The notes beneath the pieces were generated by a model that was not told the DNA's origin, searched no databases, and saw only the letters and a program-made list of their open reading frames with translations. The position numbers and the translations under genes were made by a program. From JBFJKD01 sp041600415 (GTDB taxonomy: Bacteria; Pseudomonadota; Gammaproteobacteria; Pseudomonadales; Porticoccaceae), in NCBI GenBank assembly GCA_041600415.1, contig JBFIKF010000005.1, positions 124,001-188,000 of the forward strand: DNA of 64,000 nucleotides. The letters are read 5' to 3'. Shown here in pieces: positions 1 through 8,456 of this stretch (positions are counted from its first letter, which is position 1; the number at the start of each line of letters is the position of its first letter).

Positions 1-220
1 AACCCTGGTGACATTGCGGTCTATCAGTCAGGGGGAAGCTCTGCGCTACTGGAACACCGGTGAACCGCTGGATAAGGCGGGTGGTTACGCCATTCAGGGC
101 TTCGGCGCCGCGTTTGTCAGTGCCATCAGTGGCAGTTACTCCGGGGTGGTGGGGTTGCCACTGGCGGAAACCTGGGAGTTGTTGCAGTTGTTCGATATTT
201 CCTGTTGGATGACACCATGA
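1..220 (+). CDS. maf: Maf family nucleotide pyrophosphatase, C-terminal part
   Basis: Only the last 72 or so codons are in the window, with the reading frame open from base 2. The visible residues (ALRYWNTGEPLDKAGGYAIQ, then GLPLAETWELL) are the conserved C-terminal signature of Maf/YhdE proteins, which hydrolyse non-canonical nucleoside triphosphates (dTTP/UTP type) and affect septum formation. The stop codon TGA (218-220) overlaps the ATG of rng in an ATGA arrangement, so the two genes are translationally coupled. The maf-rng-yhdP order is a standard gammaproteobacterial arrangement, which supports the call. The catalytic N-terminal half lies outside the window. Confidence 0.93.
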   Translation, partial: TLVTLRSISQGEALRYWNTGEPLDKAGGYAIQGFGAAFVSAISGSYSGVVGLPLAETWELLQLFDISCWMTP

Positions 221-1695
221 GTTCAGAAATATTGGTCAATATTACTCCTACCGAAAGTCGTGTTGCGCTGGTGGAAAATGGGGTGTTGCAGGAGGTCGCG
301 ATTGAACGCAACCAACGCCGCGGCCTGGTGGGAAATCAGTACAAAGGCAAGGTGGTGCGGGTGTTACCCGGCATGCAGGCGGCTTTCGTCGATCTCGGCC
401 TGGAAAAGGCCGGGTTTATTCATGTGGACGATGTCGAGCGCGCCCGCGTGCCTGGAGATCAGCCGGGCGGCGGGCAGCCGAGAAATATCAGTCAGTTATT
501 GCGCGAGGGGCAGGACATCGCGGTGCAGATCCTCAAGGATCCGATTGGCACCAAGGGGGCGCGCCTGTCGATGCAGTTGTCGGTGTCCTCCAGGTATCTG
601 GTGTATATGCCGGGTGTAGACCATATTGGGGTGTCGCAGCGTATTGAAAACGAGGAGGAGCGGGATCGTTTGCGCGACGCGGTGCGCCGCATAGCGCTCG
701 GCGAATATGGCGACACACCTGATGGTTATATTATTCGCACCGCCGCAGAAGGGGTGGCCGAAGAAGAGTTGCGCATGGATATTGGCTTTCTGCAGCGCCT
801 GTGGAAGCACGTGCAGGAAAAACTGGGTGGTGCGTCGGGCCCACGTTGCATCTACGAGGATCTTCCCCTGCCCTTGCGCACGTTGCGGGATATGGCGCGG
901 GACGGCATTGAAAAAATCCGCGTAGACTCCCAGCAAACGTACCAGCAAATGTGCAAATTCTCGGATTGTTTTCATCCTGAAATTACCCCTTTGATCGAAT
1001 ATTATGAGGGCGAACGTCCGTTGTTTTATCTTTACGTTGTCGAGGACGAATTGTCGCGCGCGCTGGAGCGCAAGGTGCCGCTAAAGTCGGGAGGTTACCT
1101 GGTCATCGATCAAACCGAGGCGATGGCTACGGTGGACGTGAATACCGGTGGTTTTGTGGGCCATCGCAACCTTGAGGAAACCATCTTCAAAACTAACCTG
1201 GAAGCGGCCGGAACAATTGCCCGGCAGTTGCGATTGCGCAATCTCGGCGGCATTATCATTGTCGATTTTATCGATATGAAAGATCCGGAGCATCGCCGCC
1301 AGGTATTGCGAGCGCTGGAAAAAGCGTTGGCCAAAGACAAGGCAAAAACCAGCATCTGTGCGGTTTCGGAACTGGGGCTGGTGGAAATGACCCGTAAACG
1401 TACCAGCGAAAACCTGCAACAAATGTTGTGCGATCCATGCTCCGCGTGTAACGGTCGGGGTTACCTCAAATCTGCGGAAACGGTCAGTTACGAAATTCTT
1501 CGCGAAATTCATCGCGAATCCAGGGCATACGAATGCCAACGACTGGTGGTACTGGCGTCGCAGGTGGTTATCGACCGCCTGCTCGACGAGGATTCCACCA
1601 ACGTTGCCGATCTTGAGGAGTGCATCGCGCGACCGATTGAATTTCGCACCGAGGCGCATTATTCCCAGGAACAATACGACATCATTCCGGTATAG
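217..1695 (+). CDS. rng: Ribonuclease G
   Basis: This is a 492-residue RNase E/G family endoribonuclease, close to the 489 residues of E. coli RNase G, which processes the 5' end of 16S rRNA and decays some mRNAs in the cytoplasm. An S1-like RNA-binding domain occupies roughly residues 35-120. The two catalytic aspartates expected for Mg2+ binding are seen at Asp307 (ATVDVNTGGF) and Asp350 (IIIVDFIDM). The zinc-link cysteines are at 405 and 408 (CDPC). There is no long C-terminal degradosome scaffold, which separates it from RNase E. I chose ATG at 217 rather than the in-frame TTG at 205 because it gives the family N-terminus (MSSEILVNITPTESRVA) and overlaps the maf stop. Confidence 0.96.
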   Translation: MSSEILVNITPTESRVALVENGVLQEVAIERNQRRGLVGNQYKGKVVRVLPGMQAAFVDLGLEKAGFIHVDDVERARVPGDQPGGGQPRNISQLLREGQDIAVQILKDPIGTKGARLSMQLSVSSRYLVYMPGVDHIGVSQRIENEEERDRLRDAVRRIALGEYGDTPDGYIIRTAAEGVAEEELRMDIGFLQRLWKHVQEKLGGASGPRCIYEDLPLPLRTLRDMARDGIEKIRVDSQQTYQQMCKFSDCFHPEITPLIEYYEGERPLFYLYVVEDELSRALERKVPLKSGGYLVIDQTEAMATVDVNTGGFVGHRNLEETIFKTNLEAAGTIARQLRLRNLGGIIIVDFIDMKDPEHRRQVLRALEKALAKDKAKTSICAVSELGLVEMTRKRTSENLQQMLCDPCSACNGRGYLKSAETVSYEILREIHRESRAYECQRLVVLASQVVIDRLLDEDSTNVADLEECIARPIEFRTEAHYSQEQYDIIPV

Positions 1696-1701
1696 CCTAT
1701 T

Positions 1702-4700
1702 GTGACGCTGAAAATAATCAAGGGTACCACCTATTATCTGAGTCGTTATCTCGGATGGCTGCTGGCATTTGCGCTTATTTTTTATGCGGTCATCGTTGTG
1801 GTGGGACGTCAATTCCTCCCGTTTCTGGACAATTACCGGGACGAAGTCAGTGTCTTTTTTGCCGAACGTTTCGGCATTCATTTGCAGGTTGATCAATTGA
1901 CCGGGCACTGGGTGGGTCTGACGCCAAGGTTGACGGCGCGTGGCCTGGCTATTTTCCCGGACGATCAACATCTCACGCCCGCTATTTGGGTGGATCAGAT
2001 CACCGCAGAGATGGACCTGCTTCGCAGTCTGATTAGTGGCAACCCCGTGTGGAAGGAATTAGTTGCCGGCGAGGTGCAGTTAACTGTCGCTGAGGACGCA
2101 CGAGGTCGTTGGGGCGCAGGGGGTTTTGCGGTGCTGGCCAGTGGCGATCAAGGAGCAGGTCTGGGTAGCGCACGGGATATTTTGTTGCTGAGCTCTCGTA
2201 TTCGTATCGATCAGGTCACGCTGACGGCGGAGTTTTACTCGGGTAGAGCGGTGGCGGTTTTCGCCAATAATCTGGCCGTGGAAAATGGTGAGGGATTTCA
2301 CCGGCTGCAAGCGGCACTTGCACTCGACAAACAGCGGGATTCCGCGCGGTTGGTTGTCGAAGCCAATACGGGCCTGAACCTGTCTGGACTGGACGGCATG
2401 GGTTATCTGCGTCTCGACAGTATTAATTTAAGCGGTCCACTGAGTGTGGTTGCCGAGGAACTGTTTCCCGAACTGGTGGCCCGAATCGGTGATACCCAGG
2501 CTGAACTTGCCGCCGAGTTCTGGATAGACGGCTCCGCCTCCGGCGGAGCGGAGCTACGCGGCCGGATTACCGCCAGCGAGGTGCCCCTCGCGTGGGCGGG
2601 AGATGTGGCGCCGATTGAAAACCTCGGGGCTGAGGTAACGGGTTGGTACCGGCCGGGAGAAGATTGGGGTGTTACCCTGCAGGGGTTGCATTTCACCTGG
2701 GGCGACACCGACATTGTTCCGGTAGACATACGCGTGGCGCAAAAAGTTGGGGCGCACTGGGGACAGTTTTCGTTTGCCAGCAGCCAGTTGAATATCGCGA
2801 CCCTGACCCAGGCGCTGCTCGATACGGGTGTGGTCGCCGGTAAGACCGCCGCTGCGTTGCGACAGATGAACCCGAGCGGGTTATTGATCGCACCCCATGT
2901 GTCCGTCGATGTCAGTGGCGAGCGCCCTCTGTTTTCGCTGCGGACCAATATTAGCGATCTATCCGCGCAGTCCTGGGGGGGCGCGCCTGCGGGCCGTGGT
3001 ATCAGCGGTTACCTCGAAATTTCAGGTGATAACGGCCTGTTCGAACTGGATGCACCCAGTGGATTTGCCATGCATTTTCCGCAGCTCTACGGGGACTATC
3101 TGACTTTTGGGGACACCCGAGGCGCGGTTAATTTGCGCTGGGACCGGGATAATTCCGCGTTCAAGATCGCCGGCGGCCCGATCGCCATAAACAGCGAGGA
3201 AGGCCGCGTCCAATCCTATATCTATCTGGATATTCCCGTTGGGGAGCGCGATCGTTCCCCCGAGATGTTTTTGTTGGCGGGAATTCGAGACAGCCATTCC
3301 CGTTTTGCCCGGCAATATATACCCACTTCTCTGGATCCCACGTTGCTCGCTTGGCTCGACCGGGCGGTGGGGGATATGGATATTGAGGAAGGTGGTTTTA
3401 TCTGGCGTGGTTCCCTGGCGGGTCTTGCACAATCCCAGCACAGCATGCAGGTCTACGCCAGGGTAAAAAACGGGCGGGTGGATTATGATCCAGGCTGGCC
3501 CCCGGCGCGCGGTTTGTCTGCCTATATGACCATCGATGGCAGTGAATTAGATGCGACCGTTAATGACGCGTTAATTGGCGATGGTCGTCTGGTCGAAGCG
3601 CGGGTGAGAACCCGTCCACAGGGGGACCGCGGTTCCCTGTTGACGGTCGAGGGCAGCGCCGTGTCATCGTTGCCGGTCGCTCTCGATATTCTCGACGGCT
3701 CTCCATTGCGGGAACGGGTTGCCATGCTCGCGGACTGGGACATTAAGGGTACGTCGCGGGTTGCCCTGGATCTTGCCATTCCCCTGGGAAAGGCGGTGAG
3801 AGGGGAGCACTATCGCATCGCTACGGAGATTAGGGGTGGTCAATTACAGCACCGGGCTACGGGTCTAACATTCGAGAACATACGTGGCCCCCTTGGCTAT
3901 GACGATGTTCGCGGATTGCATGCGGACAACCTGACGGCGAGTTTTATATCCCAGCAGGTTACAGCAAAAATCCGTACGCACCAGGGCGCGACCACAGTCG
4001 CCGCGCAGGGCCAGATCGCAACCAGCTCACTACCGATCGACGGTGTGCCCCTGCTGGATAAAATCGCTGGCAAAACCCGTTACCGCGCGACACTGACGCT
4101 ACCTGCCGATGCGCTACCGCCCTCGTTAACCGTGTCGACGCAGCTCAAAGGTATTGTTAGCGCGTTGCCTGCGCCCCTGCATAAAACCGGTGAACAAGCC
4201 CTGCCACTGTCCGTCACGGTTCAGTTCCCCGCTGATGCGCCGACCGTGGTGCGCGCCACTTTGGGCGAAAACATTTCGGTGTGGTTGAAGATGGTCGGCA
4301 GCGCACTGGAGAGCGGTAACATTGCCTTCGGAAGTAGCCCGGCAACCGCGCCTGAAAAATCCGGTTTAAGTATTTCTGGTGAACTACGATCTTTTGATCT
4401 GGGTGAGTGGCTGCCCCTGTTCTCCGGTGGTAGCGGTGGTGGTTTGCTGGCTGAGTTGCAACCCAGATTTTCGGTGCAGTTGGATGAATTAATCGTGGGC
4501 GGACAAACTCTCGAGGGGGTGTTCGCCGCAGGGCGCTATAGCGATAACGCCTGGCGCTTTGATGTGGACAGCGCAGTGCTGGCCGGTGAGATCATTGTGC
4601 CGACCGCTGCGCACAGTCCGGTCGCCGCGCATCTTGACTATCTGGTGCTGCCCAAACTGGACCTGGAAGGTGACAATGCCTATCTGGAAAGCTTTGATCC

Positions 4701-5562
4701 CGGCAATTTTCCAGCGCTGGATTTTTCCACCGAGGGGCTCAGAATAGGGGAGAGCGAGCTGGGACGCGCGGCCTTTGTGAGTCAGCCTGTGCCGGGTGGC
4801 GTGCGCATCACAAATATCGATGCCGAACTCACCGGCCTGGTGTTCTCCGCGACGCCAAGTGGCGCACCTTCTGAACTGGAGTGGTTGTTTGATGGCGAGA
4901 AACATCGTTCCCGCTTTAACGGCGCATTGCAAAGCTCGGATTTGGGCGCGGTTCTCAGGGCCTGGCGTATGCCGGTCGTTCTGACCAGCCAGGACGCGGC
5001 GTTTCTAGTAGATCTCAGTTGGCCCGATCAACCCTGGACGTTCGCGGCGGAAACTCTCAATGGTGGATTAGTTCTGAATTTGGAACAGGGCAAGTTCGAA
5101 AAAACCGCAGACGTCCCCACTAACGCATTACTGAAGCTGATCGGGTTGTTGAATTTTGACACCTGGTTGCGACGATTGCGTTTTGATTTTTCCGATCTAT
5201 TTTCCAAAGGTGTGAGTTACGATCGTCTTTCCGGTGGTCTGATGTTTGACAGTGGCCGCATGTCCTTTGATGCACCCATTGTTGTAGATATGCCGTCCGG
5301 AAAAATGCGGTTGCTGGGTAGTACCGATCTCGCCACGGAAACTCTGGACGCTCGGTTGGTGGCGACGTTGCCCGTAGGTACCAATTTGCCGTGGATCGCG
5401 GCTCTCGTTGGTGGCTTGCCAGCGGCGGCCGGGGTTTATCTGACCAGCCGTCTGTTCGATAAGCAGGTGGATAAAATTTCCAGCATCAGCTACTTGATCA
5501 GCGGCTCCTGGGACGATCCGGAAGTGGAAGTGGATCGTATTTTTAGCGACAAAACTGACTAG
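1702..5562 (+). CDS. yhdP: YhdP family AsmA-like envelope protein
   Basis: This 1286-residue protein starts with GTG six bases after the rng stop. It has one N-terminal membrane segment (about residues 13-38), then a very long periplasmic region rich in beta-strand-like repeats. Length, N-terminal pattern (YLGWLLAFALIFYAVIVVV) and position directly after rng all match YhdP (E. coli 1266 residues). YhdP is one of the large AsmA-type proteins that, with TamB and YdbH, carry phospholipid from inner to outer membrane. The C-terminal end (GVYLTSRLFDKQVDKISSISYLISGSWDDPEVE) is the conserved tail of the family. The call relies on length, topology and synteny more than on catalytic residues, since none are expected. 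Confidence 0.92.
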   Translation: MTLKIIKGTTYYLSRYLGWLLAFALIFYAVIVVVGRQFLPFLDNYRDEVSVFFAERFGIHLQVDQLTGHWVGLTPRLTARGLAIFPDDQHLTPAIWVDQITAEMDLLRSLISGNPVWKELVAGEVQLTVAEDARGRWGAGGFAVLASGDQGAGLGSARDILLLSSRIRIDQVTLTAEFYSGRAVAVFANNLAVENGEGFHRLQAALALDKQRDSARLVVEANTGLNLSGLDGMGYLRLDSINLSGPLSVVAEELFPELVARIGDTQAELAAEFWIDGSASGGAELRGRITASEVPLAWAGDVAPIENLGAEVTGWYRPGEDWGVTLQGLHFTWGDTDIVPVDIRVAQKVGAHWGQFSFASSQLNIATLTQALLDTGVVAGKTAAALRQMNPSGLLIAPHVSVDVSGERPLFSLRTNISDLSAQSWGGAPAGRGISGYLEISGDNGLFELDAPSGFAMHFPQLYGDYLTFGDTRGAVNLRWDRDNSAFKIAGGPIAINSEEGRVQSYIYLDIPVGERDRSPEMFLLAGIRDSHSRFARQYIPTSLDPTLLAWLDRAVGDMDIEEGGFIWRGSLAGLAQSQHSMQVYARVKNGRVDYDPGWPPARGLSAYMTIDGSELDATVNDALIGDGRLVEARVRTRPQGDRGSLLTVEGSAVSSLPVALDILDGSPLRERVAMLADWDIKGTSRVALDLAIPLGKAVRGEHYRIATEIRGGQLQHRATGLTFENIRGPLGYDDVRGLHADNLTASFISQQVTAKIRTHQGATTVAAQGQIATSSLPIDGVPLLDKIAGKTRYRATLTLPADALPPSLTVSTQLKGIVSALPAPLHKTGEQALPLSVTVQFPADAPTVVRATLGENISVWLKMVGSALESGNIAFGSSPATAPEKSGLSISGELRSFDLGEWLPLFSGGSGGGLLAELQPRFSVQLDELIVGGQTLEGVFAAGRYSDNAWRFDVDSAVLAGEIIVPTAAHSPVAAHLDYLVLPKLDLEGDNAYLESFDPGNFPALDFSTEGLRIGESELGRAAFVSQPVPGGVRITNIDAELTGLVFSATPSGAPSELEWLFDGEKHRSRFNGALQSSDLGAVLRAWRMPVVLTSQDAAFLVDLSWPDQPWTFAAETLNGGLVLNLEQGKFEKTADVPTNALLKLIGLLNFDTWLRRLRFDFSDLFSKGVSYDRLSGGLMFDSGRMSFDAPIVVDMPSGKMRLLGSTDLATETLDARLVATLPVGTNLPWIAALVGGLPAAAGVYLTSRLFDKQVDKISSISYLISGSWDDPEVEVDRIFSDKTD

Positions 5563-5576
5563 CGGGTACCGTGGCC

Positions 5577-6404
5577 ATGGCAAAAATTGCAGCCGTGCAG
5601 CTGCGCAGCGACGGCGATCTTGACGCGAATCTGCGGCGTGCCGGAGAACTTGTTAAGGAGGCCGCCAATGCGGGGGCGCAACTGGTGGTTCTGCCGGAAC
5701 ATTTTGCTTATTACAACTGCAAGGACCTTACGGCAGCTGCGATGCAAGAGCGTACCGCCAGTGGCCCGGCGCGCCGGTTTCTCGCCGATCTGGCATGTCT
5801 GCATGGACTGTGGTTAGTTGGTGGCACCTTGCCACTGTTTAAACGGGACGGTGATACCAAACCCTGTGCCGCGAGCCTGTTGATCAGTCCCGAGGGTCGC
5901 GAAGTGGGGCGCTACGATAAAATGCATCTCTTCGACGCGTCGATTTCGAACCCCGACGGAACGGGAGTGACGCGACGTTATCGCGAGTCGGATCGCTATC
6001 AATGCGGTGACGCAATCACCGTTGTCGCAACGCCGCTGGGCAGCCTGGGAATGAGTGTTTGTTACGACCTGCGTTTTCCCGAAATGTACCGGGTAATGAC
6101 GGGCCAGGGCGCTGAGCTCATGGTGGCACCATCCGCTTTTACGGCTGCGACTGGAAAGGCCCATTGGGAATTATTACTCCGCGCGCGGGCCATAGATAAC
6201 CTTTGTTACGTGGTTGGGGCAAATATCTGCCATCGCGATCACCCCACCAAACCGACCTGGGGTGGTTCGATGATCGTTTCTCCCTGGGGAGATATTCTCG
6301 CGCGCATGGACGGTGAAGAAGGTTTTGTGATTGCTGATGCGGGCAGAGGTGTCTTGGCGAAGGTTCGTAACAATCTGCCGATACTTGAGCGCCGGCGCTT
6401 TTAA
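5577..6404 (+). CDS. Carbon-nitrogen hydrolase (Nit1/deaminated glutathione amidase type)
   Basis: A 275-residue nitrilase-superfamily amidase. The Glu-Lys-Cys catalytic triad is visible: Glu41 (VLPEHFAYY), Lys115 (RYDKMHLFD) and Cys162 (MSVCYDLRFPEM). The DVxxxHLFD and CYDLRFPE motifs place it with Nit1/NIT2-like omega-amidases that repair deaminated glutathione or hydrolyse alpha-ketoacid amides; the exact substrate is not fixed by sequence. It follows yhdP by 14 bases, and in many gammaproteobacteria this gene sits between yhdP and tldD. Here tldD is absent and an msrB gene follows. A GTG at 5571 would add two residues; ATG 5577 gives the usual MAKIAAVQ start. Confidence 0.92.
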   Translation: MAKIAAVQLRSDGDLDANLRRAGELVKEAANAGAQLVVLPEHFAYYNCKDLTAAAMQERTASGPARRFLADLACLHGLWLVGGTLPLFKRDGDTKPCAASLLISPEGREVGRYDKMHLFDASISNPDGTGVTRRYRESDRYQCGDAITVVATPLGSLGMSVCYDLRFPEMYRVMTGQGAELMVAPSAFTAATGKAHWELLLRARAIDNLCYVVGANICHRDHPTKPTWGGSMIVSPWGDILARMDGEEGFVIADAGRGVLAKVRNNLPILERRRF

Positions 6405-6465
6405 CTGGAACTTAACACAGTAGTCTCTAGTCCCAGTGATTGTAGAGAAATCATTGAGTACAGCT

Positions 6466-6984
6466 ATGTTAAATTTTTTTAAAACGTTTATGTGGGCAAC
6501 TTTATTGGGTATTGGATCGACCTGGGCCGGGGACATTACGATCACGCAGGCGCACCAGATGATTGATTCCGGCGAACAGTTGAACGAGATTCCGCGCGCC
6601 GTATGGCGCCAAATTTTGACTCCAGAACAGTACGGTATTTTGTGGCGCAAGGGTACCGAACGGGCATTTTCCGGTGCGCTATTAAAAAACAAGCAGGAAG
6701 GAGTGTATGTAACCGCTGGCTGCCGTCTACCAGTGTTTCACAGCCGTGAAAAATATGAATCAGGAACCGGGTGGCCGAGTTTTTGGGAGGTGTTTGATCG
6801 GGATAACATCGTGCTCAAGCAGGATTGGTCGTGGGGGATAAGACGTACCGAGGTGCTGTCCCGCTGCGGTGAGCACCTCGGCCATGTGTTTGCAGATGGA
6901 CCGCAACCGACCGGCCTTCGTTATTGTATTAATTCTGCCGCGTTGTTATTCGTCCCGTCGTCCTCTGTGGTTGAGCAGGACTGA
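6466..6984 (+). CDS. msrB: Exported peptide-methionine (R)-S-oxide reductase
   Basis: This 172-residue protein has the MsrB fold signature: SGTGWPSFW at 99-107, HLGHVFADGPQPTGLRYCIN at 137-156, catalytic Cys154. It reduces methionine-R-sulfoxide in proteins. The first 21 residues look like a signal peptide (FFKTFMWATLLGIGSTWAG), so it probably acts in the periplasm. The two CxxC zinc pairs of many MsrBs are reduced to single cysteines (Cys86 and Cys134), so this is a zinc-free form; Cys86 sits where resolving cysteines occur in zinc-free MsrBs. An in-frame GTG at 6436 would add ten residues before the signal peptide, so I prefer ATG 6466. It stands 61 bases after the amidase gene and may be a separate transcript. 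Confidence 0.88.
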   Translation: MLNFFKTFMWATLLGIGSTWAGDITITQAHQMIDSGEQLNEIPRAVWRQILTPEQYGILWRKGTERAFSGALLKNKQEGVYVTAGCRLPVFHSREKYESGTGWPSFWEVFDRDNIVLKQDWSWGIRRTEVLSRCGEHLGHVFADGPQPTGLRYCINSAALLFVPSSSVVEQD

Positions 6985-7103
6985 GAAGTACAACGGTTGG
7001 TGGGTTGGGCCTCAATATATCGAATGTCCGTGGTGGTCGCGCAGTGAGGAATACTGCGGGGTGATTGTAGGCGGCCTTACCAGAACCGGCGAAAACCTCA
7101 GGC

Positions 7104-7128
7104 AAAAAAAAGCAGCCATTCGGCTGCT
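7104..7128 (-). terminator. Rho-independent terminator of the receiver-domain gene
   Basis: Read on the minus strand, a perfect 7-bp stem (AGCAGCC / GGCTGCT, arms 7111-7117 and 7122-7128) with a 4-base loop is followed by a run of eight T. It lies 33 bases past the stop of the response regulator and fits an intrinsic terminator. The plus-strand side has no T tract after the stem, so it is not evidently bidirectional. Confidence 0.85.
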
Positions 7129-7161
7129 CGAAAGTATGGAGTCTGGTAATTCTGACTGGAC

Positions 7162-7527
7162 TCAGTTAAAACGTTGTACCTCGCCTACAATCTGTTCCGG
7201 GGTAAACGGCTTGGTAATGTAGCCAAGACCACCCTGGCGCTCCGCCCACATGCGATCCGCGCGCTGGTTCTTGGTGCTGACGAAAACCACGGGGATATGG
7301 CTGGTAGCTGCATTTTTCTTCAGCTCCCGACAGGCGCTATAGCCGTCGAGACCTTCCATGATAATATCCATGAAAATTAAATCCGGTTTCTCGCTGATGG
7401 CCGTGTCGATGGCATCCTGGCCTGAGGTCGCCGTAACGATCGTCGCATTCACGCCATTTACAGCGTTTTTCAGGTGCAGCAAATCCGCCGGTGAGTCATC
7501 AACAAGTAGTATTTTGTGAATGGCCAT
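7162..7527 (-). CDS. Single-domain response regulator, PilH/CheY-like
   Basis: A 121-residue stand-alone receiver domain. The acidic pair Asp10-Asp11, phospho-acceptor Asp54 (LIFMDIIMEG), Ser84 (VVFVSTK) and Lys106 (YITKPF) are all in place, so phosphorylation should be possible. The sequence around the acceptor (MDIIMEGLDGYSACRELKK) resembles PilH-type regulators of twitching motility. However, no pil or che genes are nearby, so the partner kinase is unknown. The start is supported by AAGAGGAT about seven bases upstream of ATG. The gene is transcribed alone, with its own terminator. Confidence 0.88.
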   Translation of the reverse strand: MAIHKILLVDDSPADLLHLKNAVNGVNATIVTATSGQDAIDTAISEKPDLIFMDIIMEGLDGYSACRELKKNAATSHIPVVFVSTKNQRADRMWAERQGGLGYITKPFTPEQIVGEVQRFN

Positions 7528-7958
7528 TTTGTATCCTCTTAATGTCTCGTTGCCAATTGCTCGTGTACCGCTTTCATGGTGAGTACTTTAGCGACGGCGC
7601 CCGGACAGGTATATGGGAAAAAGTCCCATTCGTAACATATTGATTAATATATTAAAAAAGCTATTTTTTCCTGGTTGTCCGGTTGGCTTGGTTAAGGTTC
7701 GACAGCTCGAGACCGTGATTCTTTCCGTGGGGGACGGCGAAACAATGATTACGCAACGGGGTTCGCGGAAGCATAACCCTCGGCGGAAGTGAGCGGGCGC
7801 GAGTATTTTGTTTTATCATGCTACCAATCAGTAACAGGCCGATGTGGCTAATTAACCGGCGGTGTGTATCCCGCGTCAGTAAATGGAGGTAAAAACTTTG
7901 TGTCGCTGGTGGCGGGCAAGCAGTGCGTCGTGCACGGATAGATCGGAGGTGTAAAGCA
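7528..7958. other. Divergent intergenic region between receiver gene and fds operon
   Basis: This 431-base gap must hold the promoters of both the response regulator and the formate dehydrogenase operon. An inverted repeat ATGGGA-N5-TCCCAT lies at 7613-7629, about 86 bases upstream of the regulator start, next to an AT-rich stretch (7636-7672). It could be an operator, but I recognise no known binding consensus and no clear -10/-35 pair. No credible ORF is present. Confidence 0.4.
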
Positions 7959-8456
7959 TTGCAGTTGCAGCAGGATAAAAACGTGAACACGGGTGATGGG
8001 TGCCGCACGGCCGCCGAGATTGTCTCGGGTATGAAACAGCTGCCAGGAGCGCTGCTGCCGGTGCTGCATCGCGTCCAGGAAATTTTTGGATATATCCCGC
8101 CGGCCACGGTGCCGACCATTGCGGAGGGGTTGAATCTTTCGCGCGCCGAAGTGCACGGTGTCATCAGTTTTTACCACCATTTTCGCACGGAGCCCACCGG
8201 GCGCCATGTGATCCAGCTGTGCCGCGCCGAAGCTTGTCAGGCGGTGGGCGCGCGTCAGCTGGAAAAACACATTACGACAGCGTTGGACATCGCCGTCGGC
8301 GATACCACCGAGAGTGGCGATGTGACATTACTGCCAGTGTATTGTCTCGGCAATTGCGCCTGTGGCCCGTCCCTGCAGGTTGATGAAGAGATATATGGGC
8401 GCGTGACGCCAGAACGATTTGACGCTCTGTTAAATGATCTGGGAGCAGGACAATGA
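7959..8456 (+). CDS. fdsG: NAD-dependent formate dehydrogenase gamma subunit
   Basis: A NuoE-like thioredoxin-fold subunit that carries one [2Fe-2S] cluster and relays electrons in the soluble FdsGBA formate dehydrogenase. The four cysteine ligands are in LCRAEACQAVG and YCLGNCACGPS. The stretch PGALLPVLHRVQEIFGYIPP followed by LNLSRAEVHGVISFYHHF is typical of FdsG. I place the start at TTG 7959 because GGAGGT lies nine bases upstream (7944-7949) and the resulting N-terminus has family length. A GTG at 7983 is the alternative. The stop overlaps fdsB (ATGA), so the pair is translationally coupled. Confidence 0.9.
   Translation: MQLQQDKNVNTGDGCRTAAEIVSGMKQLPGALLPVLHRVQEIFGYIPPATVPTIAEGLNLSRAEVHGVISFYHHFRTEPTGRHVIQLCRAEACQAVGARQLEKHITTALDIAVGDTTESGDVTLLPVYCLGNCACGPSLQVDEEIYGRVTPERFDALLNDLGAGQ

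Noticed and set aside
1081..1971. 296-residue minus-strand ORF
   Set aside because: It is antisense to rng and yhdP, has no family motif or ribosome site, and both plus-strand genes are certain.
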